From contig JAWKKE010000004.1 in assembly GCA_041393415.1 (NCBI GenBank), forward strand, positions 186,001 through 250,000: 64,000 nt of DNA, written 5' to 3'. Made by a program: the position numbers and the translations under genes. Source of the DNA: Thermoleophilia bacterium. Its GTDB lineage: Bacteria; Actinomycetota; Thermoleophilia; UBA2241. Under the pieces are notes generated by a model. The model searched no databases and was not told where the DNA came from. It saw only the letters and a list, made by a program, of their open reading frames with translations. Of this stretch, positions 1-9,940 are shown one piece after another. Numbering within the stretch: position 1 is the first letter of the stretch; the number at the start of each line of letters is the position of its first letter.

Positions 1-2377
<2,377 letters not shown>

Positions 2378-2567
2378 GCGAGTCTCCTCTATCTAGCGTG
2401 GACCGAAGAAAGAGAGCACACCACACCAGGGGACGTACGGTGTGGCCGCAGATGACGCACGGCCTCAAAGAATAGCACGATCGGAACAAGCGGGCAACAG
2501 ATATCCGTCGCGGCGTCCGCCATCAGCATCCAGAGTCGCGTGACGGTACCGAGTCTCGCCACGGAAC

Positions 2568-2610
2568 GGAAAGGGGGGCCGGCCGCCTTGGGCGACCCGC
2601 CCCCCTTTCC
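2568..2610 (-). terminator. Hairpin in the rplL-rpoB gap (partial terminator or processing site)
   Basis: An exact 11-bp inverted repeat (GGAAAGGGGGG at 2568-2578, CCCCCCTTTCC at 2600-2610) with a 21-nt loop lies 40 nt after the rplL stop and about 190 nt before the rpoB start. No U-tract follows it on the minus strand, so it is unlikely to be a full intrinsic terminator. In E. coli the same gap holds a partial attenuator and RNase III site that lower beta-subunit output relative to L7/L12; this hairpin may do a similar job (inference). Confidence 0.6.
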
Positions 2611-2649
2611 CTGGACTCCTCACACGCTCGCCCTTAGGCGAGCGGCGCT

Positions 2650-3039
2650 CTACTTGATCTCGACCGTCGCGCCAGCCTCTTCGAGCTGCTTCTTGGCGTC
2701 CTCGGCGTCCTCCTTGCTGACGCCTTCCTTGAGCGCCGTGGGAACACCCTCGACCGCATCCTTGGCTTCCTTGAGCCCGAGACCTGTGAGCGCGCGCACA
2801 ACCTTGATGACCTGGATCTTCTGATCGCCAAAGCCAGTGAGCACCACGTCGAACTGGGTCTTCTCCTCTGCTTCGACCGCCTCGGCCGCCGCAGCAGGAG
2901 CCGCCGCCACTGCCATCGGAGCCGCGGCGCTCACGCCGAACTCCTGCTCGAGCGCCTTCACCAGCTCAGAAAGATCGAGCACGCTCATGCCCTTGATGGC
3001 CTCGATGAGCTCTTCCTTCGTCAGGGTCTTGTCTGCCAT
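2650..3039 (-). CDS. rplL: 50S ribosomal protein L7/L12
   Basis: Acidic stalk protein of the large ribosomal subunit that recruits translation GTPases; it binds L10 as dimers. The 129 residues show the N-terminal dimerisation helix (MADKTLTKEELIEAI), an alanine-rich hinge at about 38-55, and the C-terminal factor-binding domain with FDVVLTGFGDQKIQVIKVVR and LGLKEAKDAV. The length is normal for the family. It sits 56 nt after rplJ, with which it forms a translational pair, and ahead of rpoB in the same minus-strand operon. Confidence 0.99.
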   Translation of the reverse strand: MADKTLTKEELIEAIKGMSVLDLSELVKALEQEFGVSAAAPMAVAAAPAAAAEAVEAEEKTQFDVVLTGFGDQKIQVIKVVRALTGLGLKEAKDAVEGVPTALKEGVSKEDAEDAKKQLEEAGATVEIK

Positions 3040-3095
3040 GTCAATTCACCTCGCCGTAGCTTGAAAGCCTTATTGAACGGAGTATGCCGAAGGCT

Positions 3096-3623
3096 TCAAG
3101 CCTCGGCGGCAGCCTTCTGTTCGGCCACCTGGTTGAGCGCGCGCACGAAGCCGCCAATGGTACCCTGGAGAACTGTGACGAGGCCGGTGAGCGGCGCAGC
3201 GATCGTGCCGACCATCTGACCCACGAGGACCTCTCGTGGCGGCAACGTCGCCAACGCCTTCACGCCGGCCGCATCGACGACGCTTCTGTTGAGCAGCCCG
3301 CCGCGAACCTCAAGCTGAGGGTGCGTCCGCGCGAAGTCCGACAGCGCTTTGGCCGCGGCAACGACGTCGTCGCCACAGAACGTCACCGCGGTAGGGCCAC
3401 CAAGGAGTTCCCTGAGTTCTGCGCGCTCCGCACGCTCCGCGGCAATGCCACCGAGCGTGTTCTTCACCACTGTGAAGCTCGAGCCGCTCTCCCGGAGCTT
3501 CGCACGAAGCTCACTCAACTGCGCGACCGTCAGTCCGCGGTAGTCGCTGACGTAGAGGTTCTCCGCCTTCGTCAGCTGCGCGGCGATCTCGGCGATCACA
3601 GCTTCTTTCTCGTTTCTCAGCAT
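3096..3623 (-). CDS. rplJ: 50S ribosomal protein L10
   Basis: Base of the ribosomal stalk; binds 23S rRNA through its N-terminal domain and L7/L12 dimers through its C-terminal helix. The 175-residue protein begins MLRNEKEAVIAEIAAQL and carries the conserved YRGLTVAQLSELR and VVKNTL segments. An AGAGGT ribosome site precedes the ATG. A leader of about 160 nt with an internal promoter and a terminator-like hairpin lies upstream, as expected for a gene autoregulated by the L10-L12 complex. Confidence 0.99.
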   Translation of the reverse strand: MLRNEKEAVIAEIAAQLTKAENLYVSDYRGLTVAQLSELRAKLRESGSSFTVVKNTLGGIAAERAERAELRELLGGPTAVTFCGDDVVAAAKALSDFARTHPQLEVRGGLLNRSVVDAAGVKALATLPPREVLVGQMVGTIAAPLTGLVTVLQGTIGGFVRALNQVAEQKAAAEA

Positions 3624-3640
3624 TTCGACCTCTCAGTCGC

Positions 3641-3674
3641 AAACAAAAGCCCGCTTCCGGAAGCGGAAGCGGGC
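3641..3674 (-). terminator. L10-leader terminator/attenuator hairpin
   Basis: On the minus strand an exact 11-bp stem (GCCCGCTTCCG / CGGAAGCGGGC, 3649-3674) with a CTTC loop is followed directly by TTTTGTTT, a canonical intrinsic terminator shape, only 17 nt upstream of rplJ. The position matches the ribosomal L10 leader family, in which binding of L10-(L12)4 controls rplJL expression. An Rfam L10_leader covariance search would settle it. Confidence 0.75.
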
Positions 3675-3793
3675 CAGGAGAACTCTATTGGCTCGTCTTT
3701 CGCCTCGGAGGGCGGACCCGAACGGATCCCTTCGGCTCCACAGTGTGGAGCACCGCCTGTCATCGGCTGCGGCGCTGTATGCGCCGCGTCGGC

Positions 3794-3822
3794 AGTATAG
3801 ATCGAGAACGGAACGCCGGCAA
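3794..3822 (-). promoter_or_regulatory. Internal promoter for rplJ-rplL-rpoB
   Basis: On the minus strand TTGCCG (3817-3822), a 17-nt spacer and TATACT (3794-3799) form a good sigma-70/SigA-type promoter in the rplA-rplJ gap. Transcription from about 3787 would give a leader of about 160 nt containing the L10-leader hairpin, so rplJL-rpoB can be expressed separately from rplKA. Confidence 0.6.
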
Positions 3823-3846
3823 CTGCCAGCAGCGTCCCTTGCAGGC

Positions 3847-4557
3847 CTAGCTCTCGAAGAGGTCGCGCGTACGCGCCCCGTCGAGCTCCACGCTCGGACT
3901 CATGGTCGTGGCGATATGGACACTCTTGATGTATTTGCCTTTCGCCGCCGACGGCTTGGCGCGTACGATTTCGTCGAGCACCGCGCCGTAGTTCCCCAGA
4001 AGTTGCTCCTCAGTGAAAGACTTCTTGCCAATGCTCATGTGGACGATGCCGGTCCTGTCCGTTCGGTACTCGACCTTGCCGCCCTTGGCATCACGAACAG
4101 CCTTGCCGACATCGAACGTGACGGTGCCCGACTTGGGATTCGGCATGAGCCCACGGGGGCCGAGGATACGGCCGAGCTTGCCCACCGCACCCATCATGTC
4201 CGGTGTCGCGATCGCAATGTCGAAATTGAAGACGCCATCCTGAATCTGCTTCGTGAGATCCTCGGTGCCGACGATATCAGCCCCTGCCTCAGTCGCCTCA
4301 CGAGCCTTGTCGCCGTCGGCAAATACGGCCACACGAACCTCTCGTCCAGTTCCGTGTGGCAACACGGTGGTCCCGCGCACGATTTGATCGGCGTGACGGA
4401 CGTCGACGCCGAGCCGGAAGTGCACCTCGACGGTCTCGTCAAACTTCGCCCCGGGGAAGGTCTTGAGGAGACGAACGCCCTCGAGCGGCGAGTAGAGTCG
4501 GCCTTGCTCAACCGTCTTCTTGGCGGTTACGTAATGTCGCCCAGGCTTCCTGCCCAT
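3847..4557 (-). CDS. rplA: 50S ribosomal protein L1
   Basis: Binds 23S rRNA at the L1 stalk and assists release of deacylated tRNA; in many bacteria it also represses its own operon. The 236-residue protein starts MGRKPGRHYVTAKKTVEQ at an ATG with a GGGAGG ribosome site. It contains the conserved GTEDL, TPDMMG..GRILGPRGLMPNPK and IGKKSFTEEQL stretches. The ATG at 4557 was chosen because the longer reading runs back into rplK without homology. It follows rplK by 82 nt. Confidence 0.99.
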   Translation of the reverse strand: MGRKPGRHYVTAKKTVEQGRLYSPLEGVRLLKTFPGAKFDETVEVHFRLGVDVRHADQIVRGTTVLPHGTGREVRVAVFADGDKAREATEAGADIVGTEDLTKQIQDGVFNFDIAIATPDMMGAVGKLGRILGPRGLMPNPKSGTVTFDVGKAVRDAKGGKVEYRTDRTGIVHMSIGKKSFTEEQLLGNYGAVLDEIVRAKPSAAKGKYIKSVHIATTMSPSVELDGARTRDLFES

Positions 4558-4611
4558 GCGTGAACCTCCCTGTGGTACCAACGGCGAGTGTGTCGCCTCC
4601 CACACTGATTC

Positions 4612-4630
4612 GCCGGACAGAGTGTCCGGC
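4612..4630 (-). terminator. Small hairpin in the rplK-rplA gap
   Basis: An 8-bp perfect stem (GCCGGACA / TGTCCGGC) with a 3-nt loop sits 10 nt after the rplK stop. It lacks a U-tract, so it is more likely an mRNA stabiliser or weak attenuator than a full terminator. A link to L1 autoregulation is possible but not shown. Confidence 0.35.
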
Positions 4631-4639
4631 TCTTGTTGC

Positions 4640-5065
4640 CTACTCGGCGATCTCCACGCCCATGCTGCGAGCGGTGCCCTCGATGACGCGCATCGCCGCC
4701 TCGACGTCGTTCGCATTGAGGTCGGGCATCTTAGTCTCAGCGATCTCGCGTACCTGTGCGCGTGTCACCGTACCGACCTTCGTGCGGTTCGGCTGACCGG
4801 AGCCCCGGTCGATGCCGAGCGCCTCGCGCAGGAGAACGGCCGCCGGTGGCGTCTTCGTGACGAACGTGAATGAGCGATCCTCGTAGACGCTGATCTCGAC
4901 CGGGACGATCGTACTACCCGTGCCCTGCGTCTTCGCATTGAACGCTTTGCAGAACTCCATGATGTTGACGCCATGCTGACCGAGCGCCGGACCGACGGGC
5001 GGCGCCGGGCTGGCAGCGCCCGCGGCGATCTGCAACTTGATCTTCGTGAGCACCTTTTTCGCCAC
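4640..5065 (-). CDS. rplK: 50S ribosomal protein L11
   Basis: Forms the GTPase-associated centre with 23S rRNA. The 141-residue protein begins MAKKVLTKIKLQIAAGAA and carries the signature PAPPVGPALGQHGVNIMEFC and the C-terminal RNA-binding segment with DLNANDVEAAMRVIEGTARS. Length and order after nusG are standard. The 23-nt gap to nusG implies co-transcription. Confidence 0.99.
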   Translation of the reverse strand: MAKKVLTKIKLQIAAGAASPAPPVGPALGQHGVNIMEFCKAFNAKTQGTGSTIVPVEISVYEDRSFTFVTKTPPAAVLLREALGIDRGSGQPNRTKVGTVTRAQVREIAETKMPDLNANDVEAAMRVIEGTARSMGVEIAE

Positions 5066-5088
5066 TGCTTGCCTCGCTTATTACCTGA

Positions 5089-5613
5089 TTAGGATGTCTT
5101 CTTGACCTGATCGAAGGCGAGCTCCACGGGCGTCTCGCGCCCGAAGATCGACACCATGACCTTGAGCCGACTCTGATCCGCGTTCACCTCGACGACTTCA
5201 CCGGAGAAATCGCTCAGCGGCCCTGACGTTACACGTACGTCCTCGCCCACGGCGAACTCGGCCTTCTGTTTGGGGCGCTCAACGGATGCCGTATGCAGGA
5301 TGCGATCGACCTCGGCACGACTGAGCGGCACCGGCTTATTCTGGGCGCCCACGAACCCGGTCACGCCAGGGGTGTTCTTGACCAGCGACCACGTGTCGTC
5401 GGTGAGCTCCATTTGGACGAGCACGTAGCCCGGAAACACGCGGCGCTCGCTGGCAACCTTCTGCCCATCCTTGGTCTCCACAACCTGTTCCGTCGGAACG
5501 ACGATCTGACGAATACCATCCTCTTGGTGCATCGAGGTGCGGCGATGCTCCAGATTCGCCTTCACTTTGTTCTCGTGCCCCGAGTAGGTATTGACTACGT
5601 ACCAGCTATACAT
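5089..5613 (-). CDS. nusG: Transcription termination/antitermination factor NusG
   Basis: Binds RNA polymerase and links it to Rho or the ribosome. The 174-residue protein has the N-terminal NGN domain (WYVVNTYSGHENKVKANL near the start; RRVFPGYVLVQMEL near residue 60) and a C-terminal KOW domain with VRVTSGPLSDFSGEVVEV (about 125-145). It directly follows secE by 12 nt, the universal secE-nusG pairing. Confidence 0.98.
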   Translation of the reverse strand: MYSWYVVNTYSGHENKVKANLEHRRTSMHQEDGIRQIVVPTEQVVETKDGQKVASERRVFPGYVLVQMELTDDTWSLVKNTPGVTGFVGAQNKPVPLSRAEVDRILHTASVERPKQKAEFAVGEDVRVTSGPLSDFSGEVVEVNADQSRLKVMVSIFGRETPVELAFDQVKKTS

Positions 5614-5625
5614 GCGCGTCTCCGC

Positions 5626-5988
5626 TCACGTGATGGCCCGGATGACGAGATCGATGGCGCGCGAGAAGACGGTATCGAGAACGAAGGTGTACAACGTGGC
5701 AATAGCCACGAAGACGAGCACGACGATGACCGACTGGACGAGCTCCTTTCGCGTCGGCCACGAGACTTTGCGCAGCTCAATGCGAACCTCGCGCAAGAAC
5801 CTGCTGATCGATCGTTTCTCGCCGGCCTTGTTCGAACTCGCCCGCGTGCGCGCCGCTGCCGCCTGAGCACGACTGCGGCTCGGCTTGCCGTCAGCGCGCT
5901 TGCTGACCGTCTTTCCCGCCTGTTCCGACTTGCCCGAAGCCGTGCTCTTCCCCGGCTGGGCCTTGCCGTTGTTAACAGCCTTCGCCAC
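5626..5988 (-). CDS. secE: Preprotein translocase subunit SecE
   Basis: Small essential subunit that clamps SecY in the inner membrane translocon. The 120-residue protein has a long basic, Ala/Ser-rich N-terminal extension (1-58) typical of high-G+C Gram-positives, then the conserved RFLREVRIELRKVSWPTRKEL amphipathic region and a single transmembrane helix (about 86-106). It lies between the tRNA-Trp gene and nusG. Confidence 0.96.
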   Translation of the reverse strand: MAKAVNNGKAQPGKSTASGKSEQAGKTVSKRADGKPSRSRAQAAAARTRASSNKAGEKRSISRFLREVRIELRKVSWPTRKELVQSVIVVLVFVAIATLYTFVLDTVFSRAIDLVIRAIT

Positions 5989-6008
5989 TCAACCGCTCCG
6001 ATAATCGA

Positions 6009-6084
6009 TGGCAGGGCTGGAGGGACTCGAACCCCCGACCCCCGGTTTTGGAGACCGGTGCTCTACCAATTGAGCTACAGCCCT
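6009..6084 (-). tRNA. tRNA-Trp (anticodon CCA)
   Basis: A 76-nt cloverleaf on the minus strand. The 7-bp acceptor AGGGCTG/CAGCCCT, D arm TAGCTCAATTGGTAGAGC, anticodon arm CCGGTCTCCAAAACCGG with CCA anticodon, and T arm with GGTTCGAGTCC all fold. Discriminator G is followed by an encoded CCA tail. It sits inside the rpmG-secE-nusG operon, the usual position for tRNA-Trp in many Gram-positive lineages. Confidence 0.97.
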
Positions 6085-6102
6085 AACGACACAGAGGATC
6101 GC

Positions 6103-6252
6103 CTAACGCGTTTCCTTGTGCACGGTGTGCGTTCCGCACCACTTGCAATGCTTCTTGAGCTCGATGCGGTCCGGATCGTTCTTCTTGTTCTTGTTCGTAT
6201 GATAATTGCGACGCTTGCACTCTTGACAAGCGAGGGTGACGAGTTGACGCAC
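6103..6252 (-). CDS. rpmG: 50S ribosomal protein L33 (zinc-binding form)
   Basis: A 49-residue ribosomal protein starting at GTG 6252 (AAAGGA ribosome site upstream) and ending TAG at 6103. It reads MRQLVTLACQECKRRNYHT, then NKNKKNDPDRIELKKHC, then KWCGTHTVHKETR. The two Cys pairs (CQEC and CKWC) make this the zinc-binding C+ paralogue. It is the first gene of the rpmG-tRNA-Trp-secE-nusG-rplKA operon. Length and order are typical. Confidence 0.95.
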   Translation of the reverse strand: MRQLVTLACQECKRRNYHTNKNKKNDPDRIELKKHCKWCGTHTVHKETR

Positions 6253-6363
6253 GTCGTATTCCTTTCAGACACCAGCGTGTAAGGATACCAACCGCCCGCC
6301 CCGAGGGTCAATGCGCTCGCGACAGCCGGCGCAGGGCATCCTCCGCGCCGGTCAAGGCGTCGA

Positions 6364-6391
6364 AGTATAGCAAAGTGCGAGCCACAGGCAA
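6364..6391 (-). promoter_or_regulatory. Promoter of the rpmG-tRNA-Trp-secE-nusG-rplKA operon
   Basis: On the minus strand TTGCCT (6386-6391), 16 nt, TATACT (6364-6369). It lies about 110 nt upstream of rpmG in the gap to the divergent CPBP gene, and nothing else lies upstream that could drive the operon. Confidence 0.6.
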
Positions 6392-6453
6392 ACGGGACGC
6401 ATGCAACCTCGCCGGCAGCGTGTCATGCGCAGGCAAAGCACAAGGCCGACGCG

Positions 6454-7314
6454 ATGCGATACTCTGAGCGCACACGGGTTGTCGCCCGGAAGGAGATCAC
6501 CATCACCACAGACCGGCAAGCGCCCCGCGGACGCAAGACGGATCGACGCGACGGCTACGCGGCGCCGGTGCCTCCTCCTTTCGCATCAGAGGAAGTGGCA
6601 CCACCGCCGCCGCCGCTCACCAGCGCTCCCGCACCTGTGGGCCTGCCGCAGGCCGGGTGGAATTGGCACCACGCTGCGCTCGGGACACTCGTAGGGTTCG
6701 GTCCCACGCTCGTACTCTACTTCGTGGCCGGCGACTCCCAGTCAGAGCCTGTGACAGACGTGTCGGCCGCAACTGCTTTCGCCCTGCTCCTCAATTCGCT
6801 CATGCTGTACGCCTGGCAGGCTGGATCGGCGTGGTTCTTCTCACTCCGCATCCGTGGTGAAGGGCTCGTCGCATGGGGCTTTCGACGACCAACGAAGGCG
6901 TTCTTCTGGACGATCCCGCTCGCCCTCATCTGCGTCTATGCGATCGCCTACTTCCACGACGTGATCGTCCATCCCGAGCAGCAAGAGATCCTGACGTTCT
7001 TCCCCCGTACCCCGTCCGGAGTCGTGCTCCTCGTGCTGCTGGCTGTGGTCGCTGCACCGTTGTTCGAGGAACTCTTCTTCCGCGGCTTCGTCTTCCGCGG
7101 CCTCGCCAATTCGTGGGGATGGCCGGCCGGTGCGGCCATGACCGCGATCGTATTCGGGGCCGCCCACCTTCAGCTGAGTGTCTTCTTGCCGCTCTTTGCC
7201 CTCGGGTTCGCACTCGCCTGGGTGTACCAGCGCACGGGGTCGATATGGACCTCCATCGCGCTACACGCGATCTTCAATGGGATTTCGGTGACCGTCTGGG
7301 CGCTGGCCGGCTAG
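6454..7314 (+). CDS. CPBP-family intramembrane metalloprotease
   Basis: Membrane protein of the CAAX protease/bacteriocin-processing (Abi/CPBP) family; the substrate cannot be told. The 286 residues have a cytoplasmic Pro-rich N-terminal tail (1-68) followed by several transmembrane helices. All family motifs are present: EELFFRG (Glu205, Glu206, Arg210), FGAAH (234-238) and HAIFN (His271, Asn275), so it should be active. It is divergent from rpmG. The ATG at 6454 has no strong ribosome site; a later start is possible because the N-terminal tail is low complexity. Confidence 0.85.
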   Translation: MRYSERTRVVARKEITITTDRQAPRGRKTDRRDGYAAPVPPPFASEEVAPPPPPLTSAPAPVGLPQAGWNWHHAALGTLVGFGPTLVLYFVAGDSQSEPVTDVSAATAFALLLNSLMLYAWQAGSAWFFSLRIRGEGLVAWGFRRPTKAFFWTIPLALICVYAIAYFHDVIVHPEQQEILTFFPRTPSGVVLLVLLAVVAAPLFEELFFRGFVFRGLANSWGWPAGAAMTAIVFGAAHLQLSVFLPLFALGFALAWVYQRTGSIWTSIALHAIFNGISVTVWALAG

Positions 7315-7355
7315 ACCCATGCACTTCGCGGAGCCCCCGATCGCTGCGGGCGTCC

Positions 7356-8186
7356 CTATCGAAGCAGTGAATCTGGACGTAGCTCTCGGCAGCGGCAGCT
7401 TGGATCAAGAGGAGTACTGGCGAGCGCCTCGAGCAGCACAGTGCCGAGAACCTGGGCGTCGTGGCGGTAGATGTGCTCGAGGACGCGGTGCTCCCACTCG
7501 CGAACGACACCCTCCCCGTAGTTCACGACAACGTAGAGCCCCGCGTAGCACGCACCGATGTCACGGGCCAGCCAAACCTCCGGCACTAGACTCTGCCCGA
7601 CAATGTCACCGTGAAGCTGAAGCCGCCTCACCTCAGCGGGCGATTCGAAACGCGGTCCCTCCGTCACCACGTACGTGCCGCGCGTAAAGAGCCGACGCTC
7701 GGGCGCGACCTCGCGCACGGCATCGGCGAGGGCGGCGCGCGCCATCGGACAGACCGGCTCGCGCATGATCAGCAGCCGACCGCCCACGACCAGTCCGTCG
7801 CGATCTCGATCAGTCGTCATGTCGACGAAATCGTCGGCTACAACGATATCTCCGGGGTCGAGGAGGTGATTCAGGCTACCTACGCCGGCGTCGGAGAAGA
7901 CCGTCGCGACACCGGCACGATGGAGAACGCTGAAGACCTGGCGCGAGGCGCGCCCACGGCGCACTCCCTCGCGCCACCCATGAAGACGAACGTGCAGCAC
8001 GCGTCGCCCGTCGAGCTCGAACAACGCGAATGCCGGGCTCTCGCCCCACGGTGTCGCAAACACCAGATCGCGTTCGAGCACGCGAGCGCGAGGCAAGAGC
8101 GACGGGAGATCCACAGCGTGCGTGCCGGTTCCGCCGATGATGGCCCATGCCGCAGTCGGAACAGCTGCCGATGCGCCGCCAGCCAC
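7356..8186 (-). CDS. MTAP/PNP-family nucleoside phosphorylase, divergent
   Basis: Belongs to the 5'-methylthioadenosine phosphorylase branch of the PNP superfamily: IIGGTGTH near the N-terminus and the TEGPRFESPAE, DIVGQSLVPEVWLAR segments are diagnostic. Two active-site regions differ from true MtnP. The RHG phosphate/ribose motif is LHG, and the TDYD base-recognition loop is VNYG, with Asn where MTAP has the Asp that selects adenine. That resembles 6-oxopurine phosphorylases. Start taken as GTG 8186 (276 aa), four nt after the upstream gene's stop; the reading open further upstream overlaps that gene. No methionine-salvage genes are nearby. Confidence 0.75.
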   Translation of the reverse strand: MAGGASAAVPTAAWAIIGGTGTHAVDLPSLLPRARVLERDLVFATPWGESPAFALFELDGRRVLHVRLHGWREGVRRGRASRQVFSVLHRAGVATVFSDAGVGSLNHLLDPGDIVVADDFVDMTTDRDRDGLVVGGRLLIMREPVCPMARAALADAVREVAPERRLFTRGTYVVTEGPRFESPAEVRRLQLHGDIVGQSLVPEVWLARDIGACYAGLYVVVNYGEGVVREWEHRVLEHIYRHDAQVLGTVLLEALASTPLDPSCRCRELRPDSLLR

Positions 8187-8190
8187 GCCT

Positions 8191-8976
8191 CTAGAACGTC
8201 TCCAGATTAGGGGTGACGCGACGCACCACGATCTGAACGTGATCACCGGCATCCGACGTGTAGCGACTCAACGCCTGATCGAGCCCGTCCGGAAAACCAC
8301 GAACTTCACCCAGCACGCTCTCGCCGCAAGTCACGACATCACCGATCGCGACATCTGGGTGGGCGACATGCGTGACGACCATTAGGAGCGATGGATCGCG
8401 TGCGAACTGCACTTGAATCTCCACGTCATTGTAGCGTCCGAGGATTCGATACCGCTTCATTGCCACAACCTTGCCGTCGATCGGGCAGACAACTTGCGAC
8501 TCGGGCACGGCTCCGATGTCAAGACCGGCGGTGCCCGACGAGGCGCTCGTGCCGGACTCGCCCATCAGGTAGTACTGCAGACCGCCACCCTCCGCAAAGA
8601 TGTCGGCGAGGCGCGCACCGAGACCGCCGCCGCTGGTGCGCTCGCCACTCGGCGTCAGCGATACGGCGTCCGGGTTGTCGACCGGATGAAAGGCCACGGC
8701 CGTAGTGGCATCGCGAGCGACGGGCAGCAAGAGATCGATCCCCTCGACTCTGGCGACGACGATCTCCTCAGTGGATCCCGGTGTGTCGAGGAGAATCGGC
8801 GCGGCGGCATTAGCCGGAACGACGGCCGGCTTATCGCCGGGGATCGCATACGCCGCCCAAACCGCCAAGGCCACGAGGGTCGCGACGGCCAAGAACGCAA
8901 CCGTGCGGCGGCGCCGGAACTGATCGCGGCGCCGCGCTTGTGCCCGCCGTGCCTGAAAAGCCGGAATCGTCTGCAT
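8191..8976 (-). CDS. Membrane-anchored protein with a degenerate LytM/M23-like domain
   Basis: 261 residues: a basic cytoplasmic N-terminus (FQARRAQARRRDQFRRRR), one transmembrane helix (about 27-45), then an extracellular part. The C-terminal 100 residues follow the LytM beta-barrel pattern (VCPIDGKVVAMKRY, VVTHVAHPDVAIGDVVTCG, DHVQIVVRRV). The zinc ligands are incomplete: the final HxH is HVQ and no HxxxD motif is seen. It is therefore probably a non-catalytic wall-binding or scaffold protein. ATG 8976 was chosen because it gives a clean N-terminus before the helix. It is followed after 4 nt by the phosphorylase gene. Confidence 0.6.
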   Translation of the reverse strand: MQTIPAFQARRAQARRRDQFRRRRTVAFLAVATLVALAVWAAYAIPGDKPAVVPANAAAPILLDTPGSTEEIVVARVEGIDLLLPVARDATTAVAFHPVDNPDAVSLTPSGERTSGGGLGARLADIFAEGGGLQYYLMGESGTSASSGTAGLDIGAVPESQVVCPIDGKVVAMKRYRILGRYNDVEIQVQFARDPSLLMVVTHVAHPDVAIGDVVTCGESVLGEVRGFPDGLDQALSRYTSDAGDHVQIVVRRVTPNLETF

Positions 8977-9167
8977 ACTGCCTATCAAGTTACAGCCCGC
9001 CGCGACGACAGGCAAGCGCGACGCCAGCGCGCACGCACTCCCCAAACCCCCGCCCGTGCACAATCCTGAGTACGGCACTTGCCGCGCACCCCTACATTGT
9101 GAATCCGGGGTGCCGATACCCCTACTCAGTTGGTAGCTGGACTGCGGCACTTGGGGAGGAGAGAGTC

Positions 9168-9704
9168 ATGATGAGGCATGTTGCTCCGCTAACTCTCGCA
9201 CTCCTCGCAGCCTGGCTCTTCGCTGCAATCGTGCCCGCAACCGTCTCTGCCGCCGTCTCCCTGAACGACTATGAGCAACAAGTGCTGGCTCTCGTCAACG
9301 CCGAGCGGGCTGCCCACAAGCTGCCGAAACTCGCACCGAATGCCAAGCTCACCAAGGCGGCACGTTCGCACTCCAAGGAGATGGCTCAGAAGCAGTACTT
9401 CAGCCACGATTCGTTCTCCGGAGAGTCATTCAGCGCGCGCATCATCAGCTTCGGCTTCACACCCAAGAACTGTCGCTACTGGAAGGTTGGCGAGAACATC
9501 TTCTGGGGTGCCGGCCTGTACTCGAGCCCGGTCAACGTCGTTGACCAGTGGATGGCCTCGCCCAGCCACAGGAAGGTTCTGCTGACGAAGTCATTCCGCG
9601 TTGCCGGTGTGGGCGCCGTTGTGTCGGAGCAGGGCTTCGGTGACGTCGACAGCGGCGCGTGGTTCTTCACCTTCGACACCGGCCGTCGCATCGTCAAGAA
9701 ATAG
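9168..9704 (+). CDS. Secreted CAP-domain (SCP/YkwD-like) protein
   Basis: 178 residues with a signal peptide (MMRHVAPLTLALLAAW...ATVSA, cleavage near residue 28) and one CAP domain: VLALVNAERAAHKLPKL, AARSHSKEMAQKQYFSH, GENI and DQWMASPSHRKVLL. Bacterial CAP proteins are extracytoplasmic; their chemistry is mostly unknown. A strong GGGGAGGAG ribosome site sets the start at 9168. A paralogue of similar length lies at 38317-38826 on the other strand. Confidence 0.9.
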   Translation: MMRHVAPLTLALLAAWLFAAIVPATVSAAVSLNDYEQQVLALVNAERAAHKLPKLAPNAKLTKAARSHSKEMAQKQYFSHDSFSGESFSARIISFGFTPKNCRYWKVGENIFWGAGLYSSPVNVVDQWMASPSHRKVLLTKSFRVAGVGAVVSEQGFGDVDSGAWFFTFDTGRRIVKK

Positions 9705-9940
9705 GCCAACCGCCCGAGCGGCGTTTCCCTCCGGCGAACGCCGTCCTCGGTTCGCGCCGTCACCTCCGACGCCGCCGCCCTGCGGTCACACCGCCGAGCG
9801 AAGGCATTCCGCCCGCTGAGGCGCAGGCAACCCTCCTGTCGATTCATTCGCCGCGCGCGATTCGCGCAACAAGTCCCCCGCCGGTCTCCACAATGCACAC
9901 GCAACCCGCACGCGTGCCGAGCACCAGTTAGGATCGCGCA

